From contig NZ_NUQE01000097.1 in the NCBI RefSeq assembly GCF_002582035.1, positions 1 to 40,035 on the forward strand: a stretch of 40,035 nucleotides of DNA, read 5' to 3'. A model generated the notes under the pieces. It worked only from the letters and a program-made list of their open reading frames with translations. It was not told the DNA's origin and did not search any database. Positions 20,248 through 28,423 of the stretch are shown here, one piece after another. Position numbers and translations under genes: made by a program. Within the stretch, counting starts at the first letter, position 1, and each line of letters opens with the position of its first letter. This stretch comes from Bacillus pseudomycoides. Its GTDB lineage: Bacteria > Bacillota > Bacilli > Bacillales > Bacillaceae_G.

Positions 20248-21762
20248 TTGCGTACAATGCAACAATTATTACAAACACGAGCAACACAATCACCAAGTAT
20301 TGAAGCACTTGTTGGTGGAGGGGAAAGATATTCATTTAAAGAATATAATGAACGAGTAAATCAGCTTGCGCATTACTTGTTAAACAGCGGTGTGCAAAAA
20401 GGAGATCGTATCGGTGTTTTATGTAAAAATAATCATCCGTTTCCAACGATTATGATGGCAAGTTTAAAAATCGGTGCCGTACTAATACCTTTTAATCATC
20501 AACTTACTGTTTATGAATTAGAAACGATTGTAAAAGAAGCGAAGCTAAAGGTATTATTTCATGATGCTGAATTTAACGAAGTTGTATCTGAAATTGAAGC
20601 AGTAAAAGAAATTCAATATGTACTAGAAACCGGAAAAAGGATGAAAGTATCAAATTCATTTGAATTACGATTACAAGACCAGCCGAAAATGGAACCAATG
20701 GTAGAAGTTCATGAAGATGACGATGCGATTTTCTTATTTACTTCTGGAACAACCGGAAATGCGAAAGCATGTGTCATTGGTCATAGAAATTTGCATTATT
20801 ATTTTACGGAAATTGTAGGCCAAAGGGAGATTCCAGTAGGCAGACGTTTTCTTTCCGTACATCCACTTTTTCATATGAGCGGTGTACTTTCTATATTAAA
20901 TTGTATTTATCACGGTACTACGATGATTTTTCTATCTGATTCAAACCCTAGTCTCATTTGGGATACGATTGAAAAAGAGAAGATTACAACTATGCTTGCG
21001 TTTCCAGCTGTGTACAGTTATATGCTTGATGAATTCAATAAAAAAGAACGGAATATTTCTTCTTTCAAAGTAGCACAAAGCGGTGGAACAAAAGTACCTG
21101 AAAGTCTGATACAAAAGTATGCGGAGAAAGGAATATTTATGGCACAAGCATATGGAAGTACAGAAGGCTGGATTGTAAGTGCATGGAGACCAGATATGGG
21201 GAAAGAAAAAGTATCTTCTGTAGGAAAACCTATTAAGCATGTAGAGGTAAAGATTATTCATCCAAAGACAGGAGAAGAATTACCTGCGAATGAAGTTGGA
21301 GAGATTATTGTAAAAAGTCCATATATGTTTAAAGGGTATTGGAATAACGAACAGGCAACAAGAAAAGTAGTAAAGAATAATTGGTTTTACATGGGTGATG
21401 CGGGGATGCTAGATGAAGACGGATTCTTATATATAATGGGAAGATACAAAGATGTCATTGTACATGGTGGTGATAATGTATATCCAGATCAAGTAGAAGA
21501 AGTAATTCATGAAATAAGTGGTGTGTTAGAAGTTGCAGTAGTTGGAATTCCAGATGATTTTTGGGGAGAAATTCCAAGAGCTTATATCGTGAAAGACATC
21601 CACACATCATTATCAGAAGAAAATATCATTGAGCACTGTAAGCTAAAATTAGCGAGCTATAAAATACCAGAAGTAATATTCGTTGAGGAATTACCAAAAA
21701 ATGCTTTAGGAAAGGTATTAAAAAGAGAGTTAAAGAGTGCCACCCTAGTAAAAAATGATTAA
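20248..21762 (+). CDS. Class I adenylate-forming acyl-CoA synthetase
   Basis: An AMP-binding (ANL-superfamily) ligase of about 504 residues that activates a carboxylic acid as acyl-AMP, then usually transfers it to CoA. Seen: P-loop FTSGTTGNAKACVIGH (about 171-186), HPLFHMSG, A5-type YGSTEG (about 305), the adenine/ribose-binding GDAGMLDEDGFLYIMGRYKDVI (as GDAGMLDEDG and GRYKDVI, about 395-420), and the C-terminal lysine in PKNALGKVLKREL (about 487-499). Start: TTG at 20248 has AGAGGTG six bases upstream; an ATG at 20257 is also possible. The chain-length specificity is unknown. It is a single gene with its own terminator. Confidence 0.88.
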   Translation: MRTMQQLLQTRATQSPSIEALVGGGERYSFKEYNERVNQLAHYLLNSGVQKGDRIGVLCKNNHPFPTIMMASLKIGAVLIPFNHQLTVYELETIVKEAKLKVLFHDAEFNEVVSEIEAVKEIQYVLETGKRMKVSNSFELRLQDQPKMEPMVEVHEDDDAIFLFTSGTTGNAKACVIGHRNLHYYFTEIVGQREIPVGRRFLSVHPLFHMSGVLSILNCIYHGTTMIFLSDSNPSLIWDTIEKEKITTMLAFPAVYSYMLDEFNKKERNISSFKVAQSGGTKVPESLIQKYAEKGIFMAQAYGSTEGWIVSAWRPDMGKEKVSSVGKPIKHVEVKIIHPKTGEELPANEVGEIIVKSPYMFKGYWNNEQATRKVVKNNWFYMGDAGMLDEDGFLYIMGRYKDVIVHGGDNVYPDQVEEVIHEISGVLEVAVVGIPDDFWGEIPRAYIVKDIHTSLSEENIIEHCKLKLASYKIPEVIFVEELPKNALGKVLKRELKSATLVKND

Positions 21763-21785
21763 AGGAGTTACCTATTTTAAGTGAT

Positions 21786-21822
21786 AAGTCCGGTTATGTT
21801 TTATACATAACTGGACTTTTTA
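21786..21822 (+). terminator. Terminator of the acyl-CoA synthetase gene
   Basis: AAGTCCGGTTATG (21786-21798) pairs with CATAACTGGACTT (21806-21818) with one G-T pair; a T-tract follows. Confidence 0.8.
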
Positions 21823-22036
21823 CTTGTTTTAATGATTTACTAGATTTTGTATAAGATGATAAAGAATATTCACTCAATAATTAGAGATGTTGAAAGTATA
21901 TAGGTCTAGTGACAGGATTCCTGATCTAGTCCGCAGTAAGATTTTCATAATAGGGGTCACATATGGTGGGTTTATTATTTAAGTATTTTTAGAAATTAGA
22001 TCTTGATACGAAATAAACTCTTAGGAGGGGAAAAAC

Positions 22037-22190
22037 ATGTGTGTACTTGTTATGAATTTACGGACAAAATTCCTCATATCATGCAGTCCTTGCAAAGTTT
22101 GTCTTCTTCTTAAAGAAGGAAAGGTGAAGATTCTGTAGCATACACCGTTTACTATTCAACTTCAATATGTGACTGACGAAACGATGAAAC
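22037..22190 (+). pseudogene. IscB-type (RRXRR/PLMP domain) nuclease, N-terminal remnant
   Basis: After a strong AGGAGGGG site the ATG opens MCVLVMNLRTKFLISCSPCK, then VCLLLKEGKVKIL, a TAG (22136-22138), and HTPFTIQLQYVTDETMK in the same frame. This is the shape of the PLMP/RRXRR N-terminus of IscB-family RNA-guided HNH/RuvC nucleases, in which V-x-V-x-x-x-x-G-x-PLMP, LLKEGKA-V and R-PFTIQL-Y are the recurring elements. The PLMP itself has decayed to FLIS. The following RuvC and HNH domains are gone; the T-box promoter begins at 22218. Nothing here can be an active nuclease. An omega-RNA would lie upstream of such a gene (about 21850-22030) but was not recognised. Confidence 0.7.
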
Positions 22191-22217
22191 TTGTTACTAA
22201 TAATAACCAAAAGACAT

Positions 22218-22246
22218 TTGACAATAATCAATTTTCTGATTATTAT
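22218..22246 (+). promoter_or_regulatory. Predicted sigma-A promoter of the T-box transcript
   Basis: TTGACA (22218-22223) and TATTAT (22241-22246) are spaced by 17 bases. Transcription would begin about 10 bases later, shortly before the T-box leader's first helix. Confidence 0.7.
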
Positions 22247-22264
22247 AAATGCTATTAATAATAG

Positions 22265-22562
22265 GAAATAGTAATAGCGATGAAGAGAAGAGTAATTAAG
22301 AAATGCTATGTGACAGAGAACTCCAGTAGCTGAGAAGGAGAGATAGCGTTTTTAATGAAAAAAGACTTGGAGCTTCGTAAGGAACTAAGATGATTAGGGA
22401 TAATGCGACGGGTTCTCCCGTTATAGAGATAGGGTATACGCAATTTGTCGTACCCGAAGAGGTTGATATGGTGACGTATCGATAAACTGAGGTGGTACCA
22501 CGATGAGCACAACTCTCGTCCTCAAGATTCATAATCTTGGGGGTGGGAGTTTTTTATTTTTT
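22265..22562 (+). promoter_or_regulatory. T-box riboswitch leader, probable tRNA-Lys specifier
   Basis: A tRNA-sensing leader: uncharged tRNA stabilises an antiterminator and permits transcription of the downstream gene. Seen: stem I, in which AAATGCTAT near 22301 pairs with ATAGCGTTT near 22344; the specifier region TGAAAAAAGACTTGGAG (22356-22372) with AAA at 22360-22362; the T-box GGTGGTACCACG (22491-22502); and a 19-position terminator (22511-22529 with 22533-22551) followed by TTTTTTATTTT. Because GAA is followed by AAAAG, a one-base shift still reads a lysine codon. TGGT in the T-box pairs with an ACCA tRNA end. Confidence 0.85.
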
Positions 22563-22598
22563 AAATTGAGAAAGTTTATAAAAGGAGAGGGTATTGTA

Positions 22599-23159
22599 AT
22601 GAATCCAATATTATTAGATGTTCCATCGCAAATAGAAACAGAAAGACTCATACTACGAGCACCCTTACAATCTGGGGATGGAAGTATTGTAAATATAGCA
22701 ATAAAAAATTCCTTTAATGAATTAAAAGCTTGGTTGCCTTTTGCACAGAACATTCCTGCTGTTGAAGAAACAGAAATCAACTTGAGAGAAGCTCATATTA
22801 AGTTTTTAAAAAGGGAGAGTTTTCGTTTTCTTATTTTTCATAAAGATACTAATGATTTTATTGGAACAGTAAGCCTTCAAGGAATAAACTGGGACATTCC
22901 TAAATGTGAAATTGGATACTGGATTAACACAACATTTAGTGGAAATGGATATATGGTAGAAGCAGTAAAAGAATTAACCGACTTTGGGTTAAACCAAATT
23001 CAATTTAAAAGAATTGAAATTAGGTGTGAATCCACAAACCTTAAAAGTCGCTCTATCCCTGAAAAGTTAGGGTTTGAGTTAGAAGGGATACTAAAGAATG
23101 AAGATTTATCGGCAGATGGAAAGACATTAACTAACACTTGTATTTATGCAATAAGCTAA
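22599..23159 (+). CDS. GNAT acetyltransferase, RimJ/RimL type, under T-box control
   Basis: A 186-residue N-acetyltransferase: TERLILRAPLQSGDGS start (about 13), FIGTVSLQGINWDIPKCEIGYWI (given as GTVSLQGIN and CEIGYWI), and the acetyl-CoA-binding region near FSGNGYMVEAVKELTDFGL with RIEIRCESTNLKSRSIPEKLGF (as RIEIRCESTN and KSRSIPEKLGF). The layout matches RimJ/RimL-type enzymes, which acetylate protein N-termini or small molecules; the substrate is unknown. AAAGGAGAGG lies eight bases before ATG 22599. The gene is the first after the T-box terminator. A lysine-responsive acetyltransferase suggests, as inference only, a substrate linked to lysine or a lysine analogue. Confidence 0.85.
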   Translation: MNPILLDVPSQIETERLILRAPLQSGDGSIVNIAIKNSFNELKAWLPFAQNIPAVEETEINLREAHIKFLKRESFRFLIFHKDTNDFIGTVSLQGINWDIPKCEIGYWINTTFSGNGYMVEAVKELTDFGLNQIQFKRIEIRCESTNLKSRSIPEKLGFELEGILKNEDLSADGKTLTNTCIYAIS

Positions 23160-23376
23160 TTAGGTGCTAATTGGATAATGCATTGATAGTTTTGGTAGTA
23201 GTCAGTTTAATAAATGGAACTGTTATGGTTTGTTAATAAGCAATAAAAGAAGGATTCTATATTTTATTCATAGAACAAGTAGTATGTCTAAGAGAGAATA
23301 TAAGAAACTAAAAGTTAACATAATATAATTATGTTAATCTATAAACTTATAAACATTTTAACAGGGAGAATTATAA

Positions 23377-23616
23377 TTGAAGTATATTGAGTTTGGAATC
23401 GGTAATAAGTGGTTTGTCAGAACGGAGGTAGAATATGAGGATGGAACTGAAACGGAGCAGCGTGGTATTGTGAAACCCATTCATTTTGAATCAGCGTATG
23501 TGAGGTGCTGGGTAGGAAAAACTTGTTTCATTATAGATACAAAAGAAGGGCTTAAGAAAACGAAAAAGAACCGTAACGAATTTAAAGTTATTTTGGGAAT
23601 TGTAAGTAGGAGATAA
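23377..23616 (+). CDS. DUF3977-like small protein
   Basis: 79 residues starting at TTG (23377) with a GGGAG site about nine bases upstream. KYIEFGIGNKWFVRTEVEYEDGT, given as KYIEFGIGNKWFVRTE and EYEDGTETEQRG, and FESAYVRCWVGKTCFIID fit what I recall of DUF3977, a small Bacillus family of unknown function. It is monocistronic and converges with the next gene on a terminator. Confidence 0.7.
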   Translation: MKYIEFGIGNKWFVRTEVEYEDGTETEQRGIVKPIHFESAYVRCWVGKTCFIIDTKEGLKKTKKNRNEFKVILGIVSRR

Positions 23617-23629
23617 GTAGAGAATGAGA

Positions 23630-23667
23630 GGAATCAAAAGGGTACGGTATGTAACTTTTTGATTCCT
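23630..23667. terminator. Terminator between convergent genes
   Basis: GGAATCAAAAG (23630-23640) pairs with CTTTTTGATTCC (23655-23666). It lies between the DUF3977-like gene and the minus-strand GNAT gene, and could serve both. Confidence 0.7.
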
Positions 23668-23674
23668 TTCATTT

Positions 23675-24133
23675 TTATCGGTGTCCTTGTTTTCTTGCTT
23701 CTGTAAATCCATAGTATGCACAAGCACCATTTTGAGAAAGATCTTTTACTTCAAATCCGCATTTTTTATAAAAATCAAAGTTATTTGCTGAGGTATTCGC
23801 AAACCAATCACCGTGGGGAAGTTTTTGTAAACATAACTCTACAAGCTTTTTACCGATCCCTTGTCCTCTATAGTCACTTTTTACGACTACATCCATAATC
23901 ATAGCAGCCATAATTTGGTCTGATATGACTCGTATCATCGCAATCATTTCCTCATGATCCCATACTGTAAAAGCCCAAGTAGAGTTTTCGAATATTAAAG
24001 TGAAGCGTTCATCTTGCCATGTAGGAGTATGATTTCCAACCCAACCAGCATCTTGAAACAAACTCTTCACAGCAGAAGCTGGTATTCCTTTCGTTCCTTC
24101 ACGAATAATGAATCCATTATGATAGATGTACAT
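23675..24133 (-). CDS. GNAT N-acetyltransferase
   Basis: A 152-residue GNAT-fold protein on the minus strand. Motif A, the acetyl-CoA pyrophosphate loop, is clear: VVVKSDYRGQGIGKKLVE (about 85-102; Q/R-x-x-G-x-G/A). Motif B includes NNFDFYKKCGFEV (about 122-134). ATG at 24133 is used over 24157 because AAAGGAGG then lies ten bases upstream. The substrate is unknown. It is unrelated in sequence to the T-box-controlled acetyltransferase. Confidence 0.85.
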   Translation of the reverse strand: MYIYHNGFIIREGTKGIPASAVKSLFQDAGWVGNHTPTWQDERFTLIFENSTWAFTVWDHEEMIAMIRVISDQIMAAMIMDVVVKSDYRGQGIGKKLVELCLQKLPHGDWFANTSANNFDFYKKCGFEVKDLSQNGACAYYGFTEARKQGHR

Positions 24134-24250
24134 ATATATAAAGCCTCCTTTTATCATTTATTTCGTTATGAATCAGTAACTTCCTGCAAGGTAGTTTATA
24201 AGTGAAAAAAGATGATGACAAAAGATAAAATCAAAATTGTAGGATGGGGA

Positions 24251-24330
24251 CTTATGAAAAAAAGAGATTACTTATTTCATAAAAAAAGAGATTACTTATT
24301 TCATAAAAAAAGATATTTTTTATTTATCTG
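24251..24330. repeat. 24-bp tandem repeat, about 2.5 copies
   Basis: The unit CTTATTTCAT plus AAAAAAAGAGATTA occurs twice in full, with a partial copy at each end (CTTATGAAAAAAAGAGATTA on the left, a shorter AAAAAAAGATATTTTT on the right). It is non-coding, immediately upstream of a short frame. Confidence 0.7.
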
Positions 24331-24379
24331 AATGTTTGTTAGAATTGTCGTTAGAGTCATAACTAAAAAGGGAAAGACT

Positions 24380-24478
24380 ATGAATATAGAGTTAGTAAAA
24401 ACCAAATTAGAAGAAGCGGAAGAATGATTATGTATTCAAAAAGAGAAAGCTTGTTTTCCCGCATGTTTAGGAATATAG
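24380..24478 (+). pseudogene. Broken short frame, unknown
   Basis: After GGGAAAG, an ATG opens MNIELVKTKLEEAEE and stops at TGA 24425-24427. The same frame continues LCIQKEKACFPACLGI to a TAG at about 24476. It may be the front of a lost small protein; nothing identifies a family. Confidence 0.3.
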
Positions 24479-24500
24479 AACTTCTAGTTTAGAGATTTGT

Positions 24501-24908
24501 TTATGTGAGATTGCTAGGCTTTCGAATCTTTACAAATAACAGTTCACTTATAACACCTATCCCAATACCTATTGCATAAGCCAATAAGTCACTCCATAAA
24601 AAGCCATATCCTAATACTAATCCACCTAAAGTTGTTTCTCGAATATGGTCGATCCAACTAGCATGATACAATTGGCTGAATTCAATGATATAACAAAATG
24701 ATATTGCAAATAACGCAACGGTTTTTGTATGAGCTCTTTTGAAAATAAAACCAAAACCAACAAAAATCATTAAAGCCCACAGCGCATCGCCTAAATATGT
24801 ATTTAAAATATGTGGTAACATGTGAGCTATCTTTCTTGAGCATAGCCCTAATATCATTACAATGATGGTCATTATTGCGTACAGTAATCGATTTCGTTTA
24901 TAAGTCAT
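24501..24908 (-). CDS. DUF2809-family membrane protein
   Basis: A 135-residue integral membrane protein with four hydrophobic segments. LGLCSRKIAHMLPHILNTYLGDALWALM, given as GLCSRK and LGDALWALM, ISFCYIIEFSQLYHASWID (as CYIIEFSQLYH) and RETTLGGLVLGYGFLWSDLLAYAIG (as VLGYGFLWSDLLAYAIG) are the hallmarks I associate with DUF2809. No function is known. ATG at 24908 has GAGGAG eight to nine bases upstream; a further in-frame start is at 24926. It is a single gene. Confidence 0.8.
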   Translation of the reverse strand: MTYKRNRLLYAIMTIIVMILGLCSRKIAHMLPHILNTYLGDALWALMIFVGFGFIFKRAHTKTVALFAISFCYIIEFSQLYHASWIDHIRETTLGGLVLGYGFLWSDLLAYAIGIGIGVISELLFVKIRKPSNLT

Positions 24909-25108
24909 ATGTGAATTTCTCCTCAAAGTGTTCTTTTAAAAAATGAAAGAACAGATATTTTGTATTTTTACTGATTAAGATATTAAAGCTGGCTTCAAAG
25001 GTGCTTTCGAAGTAATTTTATAAATTTTTAATTATTGTTTCAATAACTTGCTTGTTCTTTTGAGTATAAAAATTTAAAAAATATACATGATTAGAGGGGA
25101 TATAGGAA

Positions 25109-25744
25109 ATGAACCATCAAAAAGAATACTGGAATGAAGTAGCGAATGAAAAACAATTTACAACACCTTTTCAATTTGAGTGGTTTTCAAAATATGTGAA
25201 CAAAGAAGCCGCTATATTAGATTATGGATGTGGATATGGAAGAACGTTGCTTGAGCTAAAACAAAACCAATTCATGAATTTGTATGGTGTAGATTTTTCA
25301 GAGGAAATGATAAAACGCGCTAAGTTACACAATAAAGACATCCATTTTGAGGTTATTGAGAGTGGAAAGCTTCCTTTTCCTGATCATTCTTTTGATGCGG
25401 TACTATTATTTGCGGTATTAACTTGTGTCTATAACGATCAAGAACAGGAAAATATTTTGCAAGAAGTAAAAAGAGTATTAAAGCCTGAAGGAATTGTTTA
25501 TATTAACGATTTCTTACTGAACGATGATGAAAGAAATAAAAATCGTTATGCAGAGTACTATGAAAAATATAACATATACGGTGTATTTGAGTTAGCTGAT
25601 GGAGCTATTTTGCGCCATCATAGTGAGGAACGGGTGAAAGAATGGACAAGTGATTTCCAGCAGTTAGAATACGAAAGAGTAGAATATGTAACGATGAATG
25701 GAAATCGCTCTAACGGAATGGTGTATATGGGAAGATTGAAATAA
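25109..25744 (+). CDS. Class I SAM-dependent methyltransferase
   Basis: A 211-residue Rossmann-fold methyltransferase of the Methyltransf_11 type. Motif I, AILDYGCGYGRTLLEL (about 35-50), binds S-adenosylmethionine; LYGVDFSEEMIKRAK (about 57-71) holds the acidic residue that binds the ribose; LPFPDHSFDAVLLFAVL (about 87-103) is motif II; and LKPEGIVYINDFL (about 130-142) is motif III. The substrate is unknown. Upstream AGGGGA lies about nine bases before the ATG. The next gene follows after 50 bases and could be cotranscribed. Confidence 0.88.
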   Translation: MNHQKEYWNEVANEKQFTTPFQFEWFSKYVNKEAAILDYGCGYGRTLLELKQNQFMNLYGVDFSEEMIKRAKLHNKDIHFEVIESGKLPFPDHSFDAVLLFAVLTCVYNDQEQENILQEVKRVLKPEGIVYINDFLLNDDERNKNRYAEYYEKYNIYGVFELADGAILRHHSEERVKEWTSDFQQLEYERVEYVTMNGNRSNGMVYMGRLK

Positions 25745-25795
25745 TATATTAATAGTTTAGTTACTGGAATTTTCTATAGTAAAGGGATGAATCAA

Positions 25796-26692
25796 TTGAA
25801 TACAGTAAAAGTTTATCATTATGATGCATTTAGCAATAAACCAAATAAGGGAAATCCAGCAGGCGTTGTTTTACGTGCTGACAAACTAACAGATGATGAG
25901 ATGCAAAATATCGCTTATAAAGTTGGATTTAATGAGACTGCTTTTTTAATGAAATCAAGTGTAGCGGATTGGGAGATTCGTTACTTTACGCCAGGGTATG
26001 AAATGGATCTTTGTGGTCACGGTACTGTAGCAGCTGTTTATGCATTACAAACTAGAGGTTTAATAGAAAAGAAAGGAAAGTTCACGATTGAAACGAAAGC
26101 AGGAATTTTACCAATACAAGTAGAGAAAGACTTGAACAATGGACCATATATAACAATGAAACAAGCAAATCCACAGTTTCAAGAATTTCATGGCTCAAGA
26201 GAAGAGTTAGCGGCTTCCATAGGTCTGCATGAGAATAATTTAGAAGAAAACTTGCCAATTGTATATGGAAGCACAGGAAATTGGACTTTGTTAGTTCCAG
26301 TGAAAAAACTTGAATCATTTAAAAGGATGAAATCAAACAACAAACTATTTCCAACTATTTTAAAAGAAATGCCCCGAGCTTCCATTCATCCTTTCTGTTT
26401 AGAAACATATGATTCAAATGCACACATGCATGCACGTCATTTTTCATCACCGTATGCTGGTACAATAGAAGATCCGGTAACTGGCACAGCTTCTGGAGTT
26501 ATGGGAGCATATTACGTTACGTTTATTGAGGATGAATTCAAAGATAGAAGAGAATTTTTAATAGAGCAGGGTCATGAAATAGGGAAAGATGGACGGGTGA
26601 GAGTAAAAGTGAGAAAAGAAAGTGATGATACTTTAGAAGTTGATATTTCGGGAAGTGCGGTGTACGTGGATGAGTTTGAAGTTGTTTTATAA
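25796..26692 (+). CDS. PhzF-family isomerase-like protein
   Basis: About 298 residues of the PhzF fold (diaminopimelate-epimerase-like). [22 protein letters not shown], given as [25 protein letters not shown] (the conserved catalytic glutamate, about residue 43), [13 protein letters not shown] (about 72) and [15 protein letters not shown] (about 225) are typical. PhzF itself isomerises an intermediate in phenazine synthesis, but most members have unknown substrates and no phenazine genes are here. The start may be TTG 25796 with AAAGGG nine bases upstream, or ATG 25787 that overlaps the site. It is followed by the Nudix gene. Confidence 0.85.
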   Translation: MNTVKVYHYDAFSNKPNKGNPAGVVLRADKLTDDEMQNIAYKVGFNETAFLMKSSVADWEIRYFTPGYEMDLCGHGTVAAVYALQTRGLIEKKGKFTIETKAGILPIQVEKDLNNGPYITMKQANPQFQEFHGSREELAASIGLHENNLEENLPIVYGSTGNWTLLVPVKKLESFKRMKSNNKLFPTILKEMPRASIHPFCLETYDSNAHMHARHFSSPYAGTIEDPVTGTASGVMGAYYVTFIEDEFKDRREFLIEQGHEIGKDGRVRVKVRKESDDTLEVDISGSAVYVDEFEVVL

Positions 26693-26733
26693 AAATGAAT
26701 CATTGGATTTATAAGAATGGAGGAATTCTAATT

Positions 26734-27237
26734 TTGAACGCATTATTAGGAATTTCAGAAATTGATGAAAACAAAGTTAAGATAAACTACAGAGAAGCTG
26801 TTAGAGCTATTATTATTCAAGATAATAAGATTCTTCTCGTTCATTCTAACATGGGAGATTATAAATTTCCTGGAGGTAGAGTTGAAAAGAATGAAAGCCA
26901 TGCTGAAGGGTTAATGAGAGAGGTGGCTGAAGAGACAGGTTATCTTAACTGTGCAATTAGAAATAAAATGGGGCATGTTATTGAAAGGTATATAGATGAA
27001 TATGATGAGAATGCTATATTTCAAATGACTTCACACTATTATTTTTGTGAAGTGAACGGTGAGAAAACCGCTCAAAAATTAGATGATTACGAGCTTGAAC
27101 AAGAATTTGCACCTCAATGGGTGAGGCTTGGTGATGCGGTTAATCAAAATGAAAAAATTATTAACCAATGTGAACAGAATAGGTGGATACATCGAGAAAA
27201 TTTTGTTTTAAAGGAACTGAAAAAAATTTATGAATGA
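26734..27237 (+). CDS. Nudix hydrolase
   Basis: About 167 residues with a full Nudix box, GGRVEKNESHAEGLMREVAE followed by ETGY, in which G-x5-E-x7-REVxEExGx supplies the metal-binding glutamates (about 50-72). Nudix enzymes hydrolyse nucleoside diphosphates linked to other groups; the substrate is not readable. TTG at 26734 with GGAGG ten bases upstream is preferred over ATG 26695, just two bases after the PhzF stop with no good site. The stop lies 34 bases before the next start, suggesting a PhzF-Nudix-MBL operon. Confidence 0.85.
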   Translation: MNALLGISEIDENKVKINYREAVRAIIIQDNKILLVHSNMGDYKFPGGRVEKNESHAEGLMREVAEETGYLNCAIRNKMGHVIERYIDEYDENAIFQMTSHYYFCEVNGEKTAQKLDDYELEQEFAPQWVRLGDAVNQNEKIINQCEQNRWIHRENFVLKELKKIYE

Positions 27238-27271
27238 GTTAGGTAAAATAAGAATTCAAGGAGAGAGAAAA

Positions 27272-28192
27272 ATGAATGAAGAATGTTTTAGCAAACATTT
27301 TAGCCTTGAAAAAGTTAGTGAAGGGATATACGTTGCAATAGCAAAAGAAGGTGGTGGAGCCGTAGCAAATGCAGGTTTTATTGATTTAGGAGATAAAACA
27401 ATAGTTTTTGATACATTTAACACACAACAAGCTGCGGAAGATTTAAAGTATATTGCAGAAAAAATAACGAATCGATCAGTTACATGGGTTATAAATAGTC
27501 ATTGGCACGGAGACCATATTCGAGGTAACCAAACGTTTAAGGATAGTAGTATTATTTCAAGTCAAATTACATACGAAAAAATGAAGGATATTCATCCAGC
27601 AAGAATTAATAAGCAGAAAAATGATATACAAGGTCTAAGAAATTATATTCATTCCTTAAAAGACCAAGTAAATCAAACTAATGATACAAAGTTAGAACAC
27701 CAAATAAACTTTTTAAGCGAATTGGAAGTTTCATTGCCAACTCTTGAATTAGTATTACCGCACCAAACATTTATAGATGAAATAACTTTTCATGGGAGTA
27801 AGCGTAGTGCAAAGCTCTTCACATTAGGCGGAGGACATTCATTCTGTGATGCAATTCTCTATATCCCAGAAGAGAAAGTGATATTCATGGGTGATTTATT
27901 ATTTGTTGATTGTCATCCAACATTTTTTGAAGAATCGAATTTAGAGAATTGGATTCATATTTTGAAAAAAATTGGAGAAATGGATATTAACATAGCGGTT
28001 CCAGGACATGGTTTAATTGGAACAAAAACAAATCTTTCAAAAGTAATAGACTATATATTGGATTTAACTGTAATTGCACGAGAGAACAATGACATCGTAA
28101 ATATTAAATTACCTCATGACTACAAAAATTGGGATTCGCCAGAGATTTTTCAACAAAATTTTAAAATGTTAAAAGAAATATTGAATTGTTGA
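27272..28192 (+). CDS. Metallo-beta-lactamase-fold hydrolase
   Basis: A 306-residue MBL-fold protein. NSHWHGDHIRGN (about 72-83) is the HxHxDH zinc motif; GGGHSFCDAILY (about 189-200) gives the next histidine; MGDLLFVDCHP (about 208) has the bridging aspartate; PGHGLIG (about 248) gives the last histidine. The layout is closest to class B-like or SoxH-type MBL proteins; beta-lactamase activity cannot be assumed, and no signal peptide is seen. AAGGAGAG lies about six bases before ATG 27272. It is the last gene of a probable three-gene operon. Confidence 0.85.
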   Translation: MNEECFSKHFSLEKVSEGIYVAIAKEGGGAVANAGFIDLGDKTIVFDTFNTQQAAEDLKYIAEKITNRSVTWVINSHWHGDHIRGNQTFKDSSIISSQITYEKMKDIHPARINKQKNDIQGLRNYIHSLKDQVNQTNDTKLEHQINFLSELEVSLPTLELVLPHQTFIDEITFHGSKRSAKLFTLGGGHSFCDAILYIPEEKVIFMGDLLFVDCHPTFFEESNLENWIHILKKIGEMDINIAVPGHGLIGTKTNLSKVIDYILDLTVIARENNDIVNIKLPHDYKNWDSPEIFQQNFKMLKEILNC

Positions 28193-28281
28193 ATCAAAAA
28201 AGAAGTTTTCCGAATAATTTCACTTGGACAATCTCTTTTAAGTATTTAAATATCTAATTTAAGTTACAATCTAGTTTTTTG

Positions 28282-28380
28282 CAGCTACTTGTGGAATGGG
28301 ATGAAGTATACAAATTAGAAGAACGACGAGAACCTGTGCTATTAAACGAAAGGTACAGGATACTTCAACAATACCTATAA
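28282..28380 (+). pseudogene. C-terminal scrap of an unidentified protein
   Basis: An open frame of 32 codons ending in TAA: QLLVEWDEVYKLEERRE, then PVLLNERYRILQQYL. It is highly charged and helical, reads like real coding sequence and has no start of its own. The family was not recognised. It sits 44 bases before the adenylyltransferase. Confidence 0.35.
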
Positions 28381-28423
28381 AGAACAGTTGCTAAATAGAA
28401 ACGGGAATTTGAGGTGAATAGTG

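Noticed and set aside
21955-21985. AGGGGTCACATATGG as another IS231-type flank
   Set aside because: No terminal repeat follows or precedes it within a reasonable distance.
24251-24330. CRISPR-like array
   Set aside because: Units follow each other without unique spacers, so this is a simple tandem repeat.
27272-28192. Calling the MBL-fold protein a beta-lactamase
   Set aside because: Zinc motifs are shared across the whole MBL superfamily; there is no signal peptide and no specific B-class marker.
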